A stretch of DNA of 30,860 nucleotides from CAYUYV01 sp964522525 (GTDB lineage Bacteria > Pseudomonadota > Alphaproteobacteria > JAJFIK01): positions 1-30,860 of the forward strand of contig CAZFWG010000051.1 of NCBI GenBank assembly GCA_964522525.1, given 5' to 3'. Numbering within the stretch: position 1 is the first letter of the stretch; each line of letters opens with the position of its first letter. Made by a program: the position numbers and the translations under genes. Shown piece by piece: positions 7,847-17,000 of this stretch. The notes under the pieces were generated by a model that was not told the origin of the DNA, did not search any database, and saw nothing but the letters and a program-made list of their open reading frames with translations.

Positions 7847-8278
7847 ATGACGGACACGACGAACGAACAACCCATGACGAGAGCCGGCCTCCCCTTTGGC
7901 CCAGGCCAGACGCTGATGCTCATCTTTCTGGGCGCGCTGCTCTGGTTCATCGCCGCCCTCCTGTTGCAGGTCTTAGGCCCCATGGGCATCTATGACGGTT
8001 CGGCGCGGATCATCCTCTATGGGCTGATCATACCGGGCACCGTGCCGTTCATCCTGATCGCGGTCAGAGTAGCCGGAGTCGGCCGGGATCACTTCGCCCT
8101 TGCCGTCGCCCTCATGACCGCCGCGGCAACCCTGCTCGACGGCGTTGCGCTGGCCTGGTTCCCGGCCCTTTATGGCGGCGATGTCACGCTGGTGGCCCAT
8201 GCCGGGGCGACCATCCTGTGGGGCGCGGGCGTGGGCCTAGTCCTGGGTTTCCTGTTCAACCGGACGGAGCTAGTCTGA
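7847..8278 (+). CDS. small four-helix membrane protein, DUF5367-like
   Basis: The 143-residue product has a short polar N-terminus and about four hydrophobic helices: around LMLIFLGALLWFIAALLLQV, ILYGLIIPGTVPFILIAV, FALAVALMTAAATLLDGVAL and ATILWGAGVGLVLGFLF. No catalytic motif was seen. The size and the 'GALLWF-ALL' opening helix resemble small DUF5367-type membrane proteins found beside TetR-like regulators, but that assignment is from memory and tentative. An in-frame GTG at 7841 exists, but GGAGG at 7836-7840 sits six bases before the ATG at 7847, which fixes the start. The TetR-type operator copy 2 abuts the ribosome site, so the gene is probably induced by whatever the divergent regulator senses. 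Efflux or envelope stress is a guess from context only. Confidence 0.8.
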   Translation: MTDTTNEQPMTRAGLPFGPGQTLMLIFLGALLWFIAALLLQVLGPMGIYDGSARIILYGLIIPGTVPFILIAVRVAGVGRDHFALAVALMTAAATLLDGVALAWFPALYGGDVTLVAHAGATILWGAGVGLVLGFLFNRTELV

Positions 8279-8354
8279 GGCCACAGAGCTGAGTTGCCAG
8301 CGCCCGGCGCGGTCGTAAACTGGTCTTTTCCAACAAAAAAGGATGAGGCCCGCC

Positions 8355-9116
8355 ATGACCACCGCCAAACACATCATCGATATGACGGGCAAGGTGGTCC
8401 TGGTCACGGGGGGCAGCCGGGGCCTCGGGCGGGAAATGGCTCTGGGCTTCGCCGCCGCCGGGGCGGACATCGCCATCGCCAGCCGCAAGCACGACGCCTG
8501 CGTCGCCGCCGCCAGGGAAGTGGAAGCGCTGGGCCGGCGCGCCTTCGCCCACGCCGCCCATGTGGCGGACTGGACCCAGATGGGCGAACTGGTGGATGCG
8601 GTCTATGGCCATTTCGGCCGGGTCGATGTGCTGATCAACAATGCGGGCATGTCACCGCTTTATGAACGGCCCATGGACGTCTCCGAAGACCTGTTCGACA
8701 AGGTGATCGGGGTCAATCTCAAAGGCCCCTTCCGGCTCTGCGCCCTGATCGGGGAACGGATGATGGCCGGCGATGGCGGCGTGATCATCAATGTCTCGAG
8801 CATCGCGGCGATCCGCCCCCGGAAGGACATCATTCCTTACGCCGCGGCCAAGGCCGGCCTCAATGCCATGACGGAGGCCTTCGCCGATGCCTTCGGCCCC
8901 AAGGTCCGCGTCAACGGCATCATGCCGGGGCCTTTCCTAACCGACATCTCCAAGGCCTGGGACATGGACGCCTTCAACGAAGGCGCCCGGCGGACCATCG
9001 CCATGCAGCGCGGCGGCGCACCCGACGAATGCACGGCCGCGGCGCTCTATCTCGCCAGCGATCACGCGGGCTATACCACGGGTGCCGTGCTCAAGATCGA
9101 TGGCGGCTCGAAGTGA
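8355..9116 (+). CDS. short-chain dehydrogenase/reductase (classical SDR)
   Basis: An NAD(P)-dependent oxidoreductase of 253 residues with all classical SDR motifs. These are the cofactor loop TGGSRGLG near residue 18, the NNAG motif near 95, catalytic Ser in INVSSIAA near 149, the YAAAK pair (Tyr162, Lys166) and the late 'PGPFLTDI' segment. It ends with the usual GYTTGAVLKIDGGSK. No basic residue pattern settles NADH versus NADPH, and the substrate is unknown. The in-frame ATG at 8343 is less likely than 8355, which has GGATGAGG six bases upstream. It follows the membrane-protein gene by 76 bases on the same strand and could be co-transcribed with it under the TetR-type regulator. It is convergent with the peroxiredoxin-like gene. 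Confidence 0.92.
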   Translation: MTTAKHIIDMTGKVVLVTGGSRGLGREMALGFAAAGADIAIASRKHDACVAAAREVEALGRRAFAHAAHVADWTQMGELVDAVYGHFGRVDVLINNAGMSPLYERPMDVSEDLFDKVIGVNLKGPFRLCALIGERMMAGDGGVIINVSSIAAIRPRKDIIPYAAAKAGLNAMTEAFADAFGPKVRVNGIMPGPFLTDISKAWDMDAFNEGARRTIAMQRGGAPDECTAAALYLASDHAGYTTGAVLKIDGGSK

Positions 9117-9172
9117 GGGAACGCGTGTCGCGCATTTTCATGTCGGCCATCCATTCGGTCTGAACGTCCCGT

Positions 9173-9188
9173 CGGAATGAATATTCCG
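9173..9188. terminator. small hairpin between convergent genes
   Basis: CGGAAT-GAAT-ATTCCG is a perfect six-base stem with a four-base loop in the gap between the convergent SDR and peroxiredoxin-like genes. There is no T-tract on either side, so it is at best a weak or Rho-assisted terminator. Confidence 0.3.
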
Positions 9189-9207
9189 CCTGGAAACTGA
9201 ACCACGA

Positions 9208-9726
9208 TCAAGCCAACTCGCCCCGGGCCGGATAGTTGTTGGGCACGACAAAATCGAGCGCCTGGATCACCTGGCCGAAGTCGGGACGGCCGAAAGGCAT
9301 GGTGCTGATCGACATCCAGTAGAGAGACCCGTCGGGGCGGACCAGGAACAGGCCCGGCTCGTTGAACTGGGCGGGCTCGCCCTCGCGGATGCCCTTGGAC
9401 AGATAAAGCCCCCAGGCCCGCGCGGTCTCGATGGGCAGCCCATAGCCCACGGTCAGGGGCGCCAGACCCCAGTCGTCATAGCTTTTCTGGGCGCGCTCCT
9501 GATCATCCGTGGACACTACAAGCGCCGTCACCCCGCGCTCCTCGAAATCGGGGAGCTTCTTCTTCAGCTCATTCAGATAGCCCCGGCAGATCGGGCAATG
9601 GAGACCCCGATAGGCCACGATCATGGTGAAATTTTCCGGGGTCTGAGCGCTCAAGGACCAGGGCGCGCCGCCGATGATGGGCACCTCAAGGGCCGGCACG
9701 GGCTGGGCGGGCATCAAACGGCTCAT
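9208..9726 (-). CDS. peroxiredoxin-like AhpC/TSA family protein
   Basis: A thioredoxin-fold protein of 172 residues with the active-site segment YRGLHCPICRGYLNELKK, where Cys44 and Cys47 form a CPIC motif at the head of a helix, as in PRX-like AhpC/TSA proteins. The rest fits the fold: VTALVVSTDDQERAQ, the GLPIETARAWGLY segment, and the FLVRPDGSLYW strand. It probably reduces peroxides or thiols in the cytoplasm, as no signal peptide is present. The start at 9726 (MSRLMP) has GGAAGG seven bases upstream on the minus strand. The longer start at 9756 lacks one. It lies downstream of the ferredoxin on the same strand (145-base gap) and may belong to one redox transcription unit. Confidence 0.85.
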   Translation of the reverse strand: MSRLMPAQPVPALEVPIIGGAPWSLSAQTPENFTMIVAYRGLHCPICRGYLNELKKKLPDFEERGVTALVVSTDDQERAQKSYDDWGLAPLTVGYGLPIETARAWGLYLSKGIREGEPAQFNEPGLFLVRPDGSLYWMSISTMPFGRPDFGQVIQALDFVVPNNYPARGELA

Positions 9727-9871
9727 GGCATGTCCTTCCATCTTGGCGTCAGGCACGGGTCAGGCTCCGGCATACGGCTACAAGGCCGCGCGCAAGCGTA
9801 ACCGCTCACCGTTTCGTAAAGCGAAAGGCGCCACGCGTCAGCGCACAAAGGCGCGAGCAGACGTCGAGAGA

Positions 9872-10192
9872 CTAGTGCTGGGTTTCGGGCATCCGCACCA
9901 CAAGGCCGTCCAGCTCATCGGAGACCGTGATCTGGCAGGACAGACGGCTGTTGTCGCGCACGTCTTCGGCGAAATCCAACATGCTTTCTTCCATGTCGGC
10001 CCGCTCGCCCACCTTGTCCTTCCAGGCCGCATCCACATAAACGTGGCAGGTCGCGCAGGCGCAGGCGCCGCCGCAATCGGCATCGATCCCGGGAACCGAA
10101 TTCTTCACGGCCCCTTCCATGACGGTCATGCCGCTCTCAACCTCGATTTGGTGTTCCTTGCCGTTATGCTCGATATACGTAATCTTCGCCAT
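9872..10192 (-). CDS. 2Fe-2S ferredoxin, adrenodoxin type
   Basis: A 106-residue electron carrier with the vertebrate-type/adrenodoxin spacing of cluster ligands, C-x5-C-x2-C ... C: Cys40, Cys46 and Cys49 in ADCGGACACATCHVYV, and Cys86 in SRLSCQITV. An extra Cys44 in the loop is common in this family. The mid-region is rich in acidic residues (ERADMEESMLDFAEDVRD), which forms the partner-binding face in relatives. A GGAAGAAG ribosome site precedes the ATG. It lies directly downstream of the ferredoxin reductase (84-base gap, same strand), so the two probably form an NAD(P)H-FdR-Fdx chain. Such pairs usually feed a cytochrome P450 or another oxygenase, but none is in the window. The isc-type housekeeping ferredoxin is an alternative. 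Confidence 0.93.
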   Translation of the reverse strand: MAKITYIEHNGKEHQIEVESGMTVMEGAVKNSVPGIDADCGGACACATCHVYVDAAWKDKVGERADMEESMLDFAEDVRDNSRLSCQITVSDELDGLVVRMPETQH

Positions 10193-10276
10193 GGATCGCT
10201 TCTTCCACCTTCGTTAGGACCCTGCACGGACCATACCCACGCCTGTCGTGAAGACCCAGTCAAAATGACTCCGCCG

Positions 10277-11506
10277 TCACGAAAATGTCTGGCCCAGTTC
10301 TTTCATGCTTATCGATAGATCGGCGAGGCGCTCGGGAGCAACCCGCGCCCGGGCCGCGATGAGTTTCTTGCCGATCATGAATTCCGGTACCGCATTGACC
10401 GCATCCACTGCAATTATGACGCCATCGCGCAAGTAAAAGGCCGCGAATTTGCGGGTTTCGGGATCGCCGCGCAGCACAAGGGCATCATAGCCCTCCGACA
10501 AACCGGCGATCTGGAGTTTCAGGTCATATTGGTCCGACCAGAACCACGGCACCTCCGTATAGGGCTTCAAAGTGCCGCACAGGGCCGACGCCACGGCCTT
10601 TGCCTGGTCGATGGCGTTCTGGACCGATTCCCGCCGGATCCGCCGGCCCACCAGATCATTGGGATGGTTGGAACAGTCCCCCACCGCGAAAATGTCGGGA
10701 TCACCGGTCTGGCCGTGTTCATCAACGAGGATCCCATTGTCGCAGGGCAGGCCGGTCTCTTCCGCCAGTTCCTGATTGGGCAGAATGCCGATGCCGACAA
10801 TGGCGATATCCGCCCCGATGCGCTGGCCATCGGCACAGGCAATGGTGGTCAAGCGCCCGCCCTCACCCTCAAAGCCGCTGACCCGGGCCTGGGTCAGGAT
10901 CTCGACCCCTTCCGCCCGGTGGACGGCCTCGAAAAAAGCCGACACTTCCGGCGCCGTCACCCGGGCCATCACCCGGGGCTCCATTTCGAGCACGGTGACC
11001 GACAGACCCGCCTTGACGGCCACGGCCGCCACTTCAAGGCCGATATAGCCGCCGCCGACGATCACCAGCCGGGCCTTTTCGCTGAAATGGGAACGGATCG
11101 CCATCACATCGTCGATGGTGCGCAGATAATAGACCCCGCCCAGATCCTCGCCCGGCACGGGCAGGCGGCGCACCCGGGATCCGGTCGCCAGGACAAGCTT
11201 GTCATAGGCCACGGTTTCCCCGGTTTCGAGGGTCACGGTCTTGGCCGCCCGATCGATACGCGTTGCGCGCGCACCGAGCTTGAGTTCCACGCCCTGCTCG
11301 GCGAAAAAGGCCTCCGGTTTGAGATAAACGCGCTCCAGCCCCAATTCGCCGGACAGGAATTTCTTGGACAGGGGTGGACGTTGATAAGGGACATAGTCCT
11401 CATCACCGATCAGGATGATGCGGCCCTGGAAGCCGTTCTGGCGCAGACTGGTAATGACCTGGCCCGCCGCTTGGCCGGCGCCGACGATGACGAAGGTCTC
11501 ACTCAT
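10277..11506 (-). CDS. FAD-dependent ferredoxin--NAD(P)+ reductase
   Basis: A 409-residue flavoprotein of the putidaredoxin/rubredoxin reductase group that passes electrons from NAD(P)H to a small iron-sulphur protein. Seen in order: the FAD dinucleotide loop VIVGAGQAAGQV at the N-terminus, the PYQRPPLSKKFL segment typical of the group, a second loop VIVGGGYIGLEVA for the pyridine nucleotide, the FAD-binding IFAVGDCSNHPN, and a C-terminal domain beginning near PWFWSDQYDLKLQIAGL. The start is taken at 11506 (MSETF); a longer start at 11536 has no ribosome site. It is divergent from tsaE with 68 bases between, and heads the minus-strand redox genes. The adjacent ferredoxin is its likely partner. 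Confidence 0.93.
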   Translation of the reverse strand: MSETFVIVGAGQAAGQVITSLRQNGFQGRIILIGDEDYVPYQRPPLSKKFLSGELGLERVYLKPEAFFAEQGVELKLGARATRIDRAAKTVTLETGETVAYDKLVLATGSRVRRLPVPGEDLGGVYYLRTIDDVMAIRSHFSEKARLVIVGGGYIGLEVAAVAVKAGLSVTVLEMEPRVMARVTAPEVSAFFEAVHRAEGVEILTQARVSGFEGEGGRLTTIACADGQRIGADIAIVGIGILPNQELAEETGLPCDNGILVDEHGQTGDPDIFAVGDCSNHPNDLVGRRIRRESVQNAIDQAKAVASALCGTLKPYTEVPWFWSDQYDLKLQIAGLSEGYDALVLRGDPETRKFAAFYLRDGVIIAVDAVNAVPEFMIGKKLIAARARVAPERLADLSISMKELGQTFS

Positions 11507-11574
11507 GGCTTTGTCCGTTGTTCTTGATCTGATCATGCCGTGCTTAGCATGGGACGGTTGAGGTCGTGTAGACC

Positions 11575-12069
11575 ATGCAAAATGGAGAGACGGACCCGGT
11601 GACGGCGCCCGACCTGCTCACATCCCGTCACCTGGAGGACGAGGCCGCGACGCAGGCCCTGGGCTCAGACCTTGCACGGCTGGTCCGGCCCGGCGAGGTC
11701 ATCGCCCTTTTCGGGGATCTGGGCGCCGGCAAGACCACGCTCGCGCGCAGTTTCATCCGCGCCCTCACCACCCCGGAAGAAGAAGTGCCCAGCCCCACTT
11801 TCACCCTCGTCCAAACCTATCCGGCGGCGCCCTGCCCGATCTGGCATTTCGACCTCTATCGAATCGCCGACAGTTCGGAAATCGTGGAATTGGGCTGGGA
11901 CGAAGCGCTCCAATCGGGCATATCCCTGGTGGAATGGCCGGAGCGTCTGGGCCAAGAATTGCCCCGCGAAGCGCTGTGCGTGACGCTGCGCCAGACGCAA
12001 GGGGAAAGCCGCGACGCGCTTTTGAGGGGCGTGAAGGAAATCTGGGGGAAGCGACTTGGCACATTCTGA
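11575..12069 (+). CDS. tsaE: tRNA threonylcarbamoyladenosine biosynthesis ATPase TsaE
   Basis: TsaE is the ATPase that drives turnover of the TsaD-TsaB complex when it makes t6A37 on ANN-decoding tRNAs. The 164-residue product has a Walker A loop GDLGAGKTT at residues 47-55, the SPTFTLVQTY segment that follows it in this family, and HFDLYRI ... ELGWDEAL ... LVEWPERL, all diagnostic. The ATG at 11575 is used; a GTG at 11599 with GGAGAG nine bases upstream is an alternative that would shorten it by eight residues. Its last 14 bases overlap amgK, showing a shared transcript. I recall tsaE directly after divL in many Alphaproteobacteria; here an accessory block intervenes. Confidence 0.95.
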   Translation: MQNGETDPVTAPDLLTSRHLEDEAATQALGSDLARLVRPGEVIALFGDLGAGKTTLARSFIRALTTPEEEVPSPTFTLVQTYPAAPCPIWHFDLYRIADSSEIVELGWDEALQSGISLVEWPERLGQELPREALCVTLRQTQGESRDALLRGVKEIWGKRLGTF

Positions 12070-13225
12070 AACCACCGTTGGGGAAACGGCCCGCGACCGG
12101 GCCGAGGCACGGTTGGCTTTTGTCGAAGGCGCCGGCTGGCCGGCGGCGTCCGTGACGCCGCTCGCCGCGGATGCCTCGACGCGCTCCTATTATCGCTTGC
12201 GGGACGGGGAACGGCGGGCGGTTCTCATGGATGCGCCGCCGGGGGCGGAAGAAGCCGCCTGCCCGCCCCATGCCTCCCGGGAGGAACGCAAGAGCCTTGG
12301 CTATAATGCCGTGGCGCGGCTGGCCGGTCCCGATTCGCGAACCTTTGCGGGCCTGGCCGTCTGGCTGCGGGACCAGGGGCTGGGCGCCCCGGAGGTGCTG
12401 AAGGCGGATTTCGACCAGGGTTTTGTCCTTCTGGAGGACCTGGGCGATGCCCTCTTTGCCCGGATCATCGAGAAGGGTCAGCCGGCCGCTCCCCTCTATG
12501 AAGCTGCCGTGGATGTGCTCCTGTCCCTTCACCGGACGCCGCCGCCCCAGACGCTGACCGCAACCGATGGCCGGGAATGGCCCCTCCTCGACTACGACGC
12601 GGTGGCTTTTGAGGCGGAAACGGAGGTGTTTCTGGACTGGTACTGGCCGGCCGCCTTCGGGACCCCAATCGATCCCGTGCGCCGGGCCGCCTATGACGCC
12701 GCGTGGGCGGAAACGCTCCAAGGGCTTTCCGATGCGCCGCGGGTCGTTACTTTGCGCGATTATCACGCGGAAAATCTGATCTGGATGGCCGACCGTTCCG
12801 GCCCGCGCCGGGTGGGGCTCCTCGATTTTCAGGACGCGCTGCAAGGCCCGGCCGCCTATGATCTCGTTTCCCTGCTGACCGATGCGCGCCGCGACGTGGA
12901 GCCCGCGCTCGGAGAGGCCATGAAAACCCGCTATCTTGAGGGCAGAAGCGCACAGGAACCGGGCTTCGACCGGAACGCGTTTCTGTCCGACTACGCCGTT
13001 TTAAGCATTCAACGCAACACCAAGATCCTGGGGATTTTCGCCCGCCTGCATCTGCGCGATGGCAAACCCCGCTACCTGTCCTTCATTCCACGGATCTGGC
13101 GCTATATGCAGAATGATCTCCGCCATCCGGCGCTTGCCCCCGTGGCCGCGTGGTTTGCGGCCCATATCCCGGCGGACAAGCGCGCCGACGCCTTCACGCC
13201 GTCCCCTGCCCCCGCAAGAGGCTGA
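12056..13225 (+). CDS. amgK: N-acetylmuramate/N-acetylglucosamine anomeric kinase (AmgK-like)
   Basis: AmgK phosphorylates C1 of N-acetylmuramate or N-acetylglucosamine recovered from peptidoglycan. The product belongs to the aminoglycoside phosphotransferase fold. The catalytic loop is TLRDYHAENLIWM (Asp235, His237, Asn240) and the metal-binding DFQD starts at Asp257. The hinge region reads FVLLEDLGDALFA. It is immediately followed by murU, the next pathway step, which supports AmgK over a drug kinase. The frame begins with TTG at 12056, preceded by GGGGGAA five bases upstream, inside the tsaE 3' end, so translational coupling with tsaE is likely. At 389 residues it is somewhat long for the family, with extra sequence at both ends. 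Confidence 0.85.
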   Translation: MAHSETTVGETARDRAEARLAFVEGAGWPAASVTPLAADASTRSYYRLRDGERRAVLMDAPPGAEEAACPPHASREERKSLGYNAVARLAGPDSRTFAGLAVWLRDQGLGAPEVLKADFDQGFVLLEDLGDALFARIIEKGQPAAPLYEAAVDVLLSLHRTPPPQTLTATDGREWPLLDYDAVAFEAETEVFLDWYWPAAFGTPIDPVRRAAYDAAWAETLQGLSDAPRVVTLRDYHAENLIWMADRSGPRRVGLLDFQDALQGPAAYDLVSLLTDARRDVEPALGEAMKTRYLEGRSAQEPGFDRNAFLSDYAVLSIQRNTKILGIFARLHLRDGKPRYLSFIPRIWRYMQNDLRHPALAPVAAWFAAHIPADKRADAFTPSPAPARG

Positions 13226-13243
13226 GCCCGGAGGAGCCATCCC

Positions 13244-13978
13244 ATGTCCACGCCCCGCGCCATGGTGCTCGCCGCCGGCCTTGGGACCCGCATGCGTCCA
13301 CTGACCGATGATCGGCCGAAGCCCCTCGTGCCGGTGATGGGCCGTCCCCTGATCGATCACGTCCTGGATCGCCTGGGGGACGCGGGCGTCGCCGACTGCA
13401 TTGTCAATCTCCACTACAAGGGCACCATGCTGCGGGATCATCTGACCCCGCGCCGCATGCCGCGGATTGCCTTTTCCGATGAGACCGATCGCCTGCTCGA
13501 TTCAGGGGGCGGCGTGCTGAAGGCCCTGCCCTTTTTCGAAGATGCCCCGTTCCTGACATACAATTCGGATTCCATCTGGCTGGAGCAGAACGGGTCGAAC
13601 ATCAAGCGCCTGATCGAGAGGTTCGATCCAGCCCGCATGGACGGTCTCATGCTGCTGGCGCCCATGGTCAATTGTTGCGGCTTCGACGGCAAAGGCGATT
13701 TCTTTCTGGAGACGGACGGGCGCCTGGCCTGGCGCGGTGAAGCGCCCCATGCCCCTTACGCCTGGACGGGCGTTCAGATCGTCCACCCGCGCCTGTTCCG
13801 CGATCCGCCGGGGGATACGTTCTCCACCAAGATCGTCTGGGACCGGGCGCTCCAGGAAGGCCGGCTCCATGGCCTTCGCCTTGACGGCTATTGGATGCAT
13901 GTGGGCACACCGGAAGGATTGACCGAGGCCGAGGAACGCCTTCGGGAGACAGGCGTCGAACCCGCCCCCAGCCGCTAG
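13244..13978 (+). CDS. murU: N-acetylmuramate alpha-1-phosphate uridylyltransferase (MurU-like)
   Basis: MurU turns MurNAc-1-phosphate and UTP into UDP-MurNAc, letting recycled sugar re-enter wall synthesis without MurA. This is the step fosfomycin blocks, so the route confers intrinsic tolerance. The 244-residue product has the nucleotidyltransferase signature MVLAAGLGTRMRPLT followed by DRPKPLVPVMGRPL, the sugar-loop DSGGGVLKALPF and the metal-binding Asp in YNSDSIW. The later 'W-x-DVGTP' element reads YWMHVGTPEGL, with His where many relatives have Asp. GGAGGAG lies eight bases before the ATG. It starts 18 bases after amgK. Mannose-1-phosphate guanylyltransferase annotation is common for homologues but less likely given the kinase next door. 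Confidence 0.86.
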   Translation: MSTPRAMVLAAGLGTRMRPLTDDRPKPLVPVMGRPLIDHVLDRLGDAGVADCIVNLHYKGTMLRDHLTPRRMPRIAFSDETDRLLDSGGGVLKALPFFEDAPFLTYNSDSIWLEQNGSNIKRLIERFDPARMDGLMLLAPMVNCCGFDGKGDFFLETDGRLAWRGEAPHAPYAWTGVQIVHPRLFRDPPGDTFSTKIVWDRALQEGRLHGLRLDGYWMHVGTPEGLTEAEERLRETGVEPAPSR

Positions 13979-14007
13979 CCCCCCACCCGCTCACACCACG
14001 GGACCCC

Positions 14008-17000
14008 ATGGCACGGAAAATCTTCACCATCCCCGCCGGCCAAGCCTTTCTCACCAGTCTTGTCGGCGGGATCGTGGACCGCTGGCATCGCGAGGATGAC
14101 CCTTTTGCCCTTTCCCGGGTGCTTTTGCTCCTGCCCACGCGCCGGTCCGTCCGCGCCGCCCGGGAGGCTTTCCGCCTCTGGGCCGAGGCGAACACGGCCG
14201 GCCCCATTCTTTTGCCGTCCATCCGCCCGATCGGCGATGTGGACGAGGAGGACCTGCTGATCGCGCCGGAGGCAAGCTCCACCCTGGACGCGACCCTGCC
14301 GCCCGCCATTCCCGATCTGCGCCGCGCCCTGATCCTCGCCCGGATGATCGCCCAGTGGCATGGCGCGCGGGCGCAGGAAGGGGATCGCGGGATCGCGCCG
14401 GGCCAGGCGCTTCGCCTTGCCAAGGACCTGGCCGCCTTTCTGGATCATGTCCAGACGGAGGAAGTGGACCTTGGCAACCTTGCCGGACTGGCCCCGGACC
14501 GTTTTGCCGATCACTGGCAGCATACGGTGACCTTTCTCTCCATCTTGAAGGATGCCTGGCCCGCCATTCTGCAAGAGCAGAAACTGATGGATCCGCAGGC
14601 CCGGCGCACGGCGCTGATCAATGCGCTGACGGATGACTGGCGGAAGACACCGCCATCAACACCGGTCATCGCGGCCGGATCGACAGGCAGCGTTCCGGCC
14701 ACGGCCCGCCTGCTGAAAACCGTCAGCGACTTGCCGGAAGGGGCCGTGATCCTTCCCGGTCTTGATACGGACATTGAACCCGGCGTCTGGGAACGGCTCG
14801 AGGACAGCCACCCCCAATTCGGCCTGAAGCAATTGCTCCTCGCGCTGGACTGCGGCCCCGATGCCATTCCATCGTGGACGGACGGCCGGTCACCGTCCGG
14901 GCGAGGTCCCCGCATCCGCCTGCTGAACGAGGCCCTGCGTCCGGCGGGCACGACCGATGGCTGGATGGCCATCACCCAGGACATCGCGAGCGACGAGGCC
15001 CTTGACGGCGTGACCCGGATCGATGCCCCCACCCCGGCCGAGGAAGCGCGGGTCATTGCCCTGATCATGCGGGAGGGGCTGGAAAATTCCAGGCAGACGA
15101 CGGCGCTTGTGACGCCGGACCGGGGGCTTGCCCGGCGGGTGCGGGGCGAGTTGCAACGCTGGGGCATTGATGTGGATGACAGCGCGGGCCTCGCCCTCAA
15201 CGAGACGCCGCCCGCGATATTCTTGCGGCTGGTCGCCGCGACGGTGCGCAGCCGCTTCGCGCCCGCCGCCCTGCTCAGTCTGCTGAAACACCCCTTGAGC
15301 CGGGCGGGATACCGGGGAAGCGTGTTCATCGATCTGGTCGGCAAGCTCGACCGGACGGTCTTGCGCGGGATCCGCCCCACGCCGGGTCTTGCCGGATTGG
15401 TGCAAGCTGTGGACGACAAGGCGCGGGACCGGGACAAGAACCCGCTCCCCTTCGCCGGGAAACTCCTGGCGTTTGTCGAGCGGTTGCGGGAGGCCTTCCA
15501 GCCCCTTTGCGCGCTCGATGATGGCAACGCCCACCCCATCGGTGCGTGGGCCAAGGCCCATGTGGCAGTGGCCGAAGCCCTGGCCAAGGCGGAAGGGGAA
15601 ACATCGGGGGCGGATTACCTTTGGCTCGGCGATGCGGGCGATGGGCTTGCGGGCCTGATGGCGGACTTGATCGGCGACGGAGAGCACGGCAATCCGGTCA
15701 CGCTGACGGACTATCCAGCACTTTTCGACAGCCTGCTCGAAGGCCAGGTCGTCCGCCCGCCCCATGGCAAGCATCCGCGTCTCTTCATCTGGGGGCCCCT
15801 TGAGGCCCGGCTTCAGCAAACGGATGTCATGATCCTGGGCGGCCTCAATGAGGGCACCTGGCCGAGCGATCCGGGGGCGGATCCCTGGCTCAGCAGGCCG
15901 ATGCGCAGCGAGTTGGGCCTGCCCTCCCCGGAATACCGCATCGGTCAGTCCGCCCATGATTTCGCGCAACTGGCGGCCAGTCCGCGCGTCTTCCTGACCC
16001 GGGCGGAAAAAGTGGACGGGACGCCCCAAGTGGCCTCCCGCTGGCTGCTTCGGCTTGAAAACCTCCTCAAGGGCGCGGCCCGTGCCGAGGCCTTGAAACC
16101 GCAAGCGGATTATCTGGCCTGGGCGGGTCAGCTGGACCGCCCCGAACGGGTGGCGCGGATCGAGGAACCCCTGCCCCGGCCGCCGGTAGCCGCACGGCCC
16201 AACCGCTTGTCCGTGACGGAAATCGAGACCCTGATCCGCGACCCCTACGCGATCTACGCTCGCCACGTATTGAAACTGCGCCCCCTTGATCCTGTGGATC
16301 AGCCGCCAGGGCCCCGGGAGCGGGGCACGGCCATCCATGATGCGCTTGAGCACTTCATTGCGCGGCATAAGGATGTTCTGCCTGCCAATGCGCTCGATCT
16401 CCTGCGCGAGGAAGGGCGGGCGGCCCTCGAACCCTATCTCACCAATCCTGCCTTGCGCCTCTTCTGGTGGGCCCGTTTCGAGAATGCGGCCCGCTGGTTT
16501 CTCGAAGCGGAAGAGGCCTGGCGGGAACAGGCCCGTCCATTCGCCCTTGAAGCCAAGGGGCATTTTGCCTTGCCCGGCCCCATTGAGTTCGCGCTGACGG
16601 GACGGGCCGACCGCATCGATCGCATGACGGACGATGCTTATGCCCTTATCGACTATAAGACCGGTCAGCCCCCAACCCAAAACCAGGAGGCCATCGGCCT
16701 GTCCCCCCAGCTCCCCCTTGAGGCCGTCATGATCGAGGCGGGGGCCTTCGAGGACGTACCGCCGGGACCGGTTACCCATTTGCGATATATCCAGGTCCGG
16801 GGGGGCACGACGCCCGATAAGATCAGTGACGTGACGAAAAACCCTGACGCGACCAAGGACCTGGTGGCGCAGACCGCCGCGGGCCTGAACCAGCTCATCG
16901 GCCAGTATATGGACGCACGTACCCCCTACCGGTCGCGGACCATCATTCAGTATGAGAAATATGGCGGGGACTATGACCATCTTGCGCGGGTCAAGGAGTG

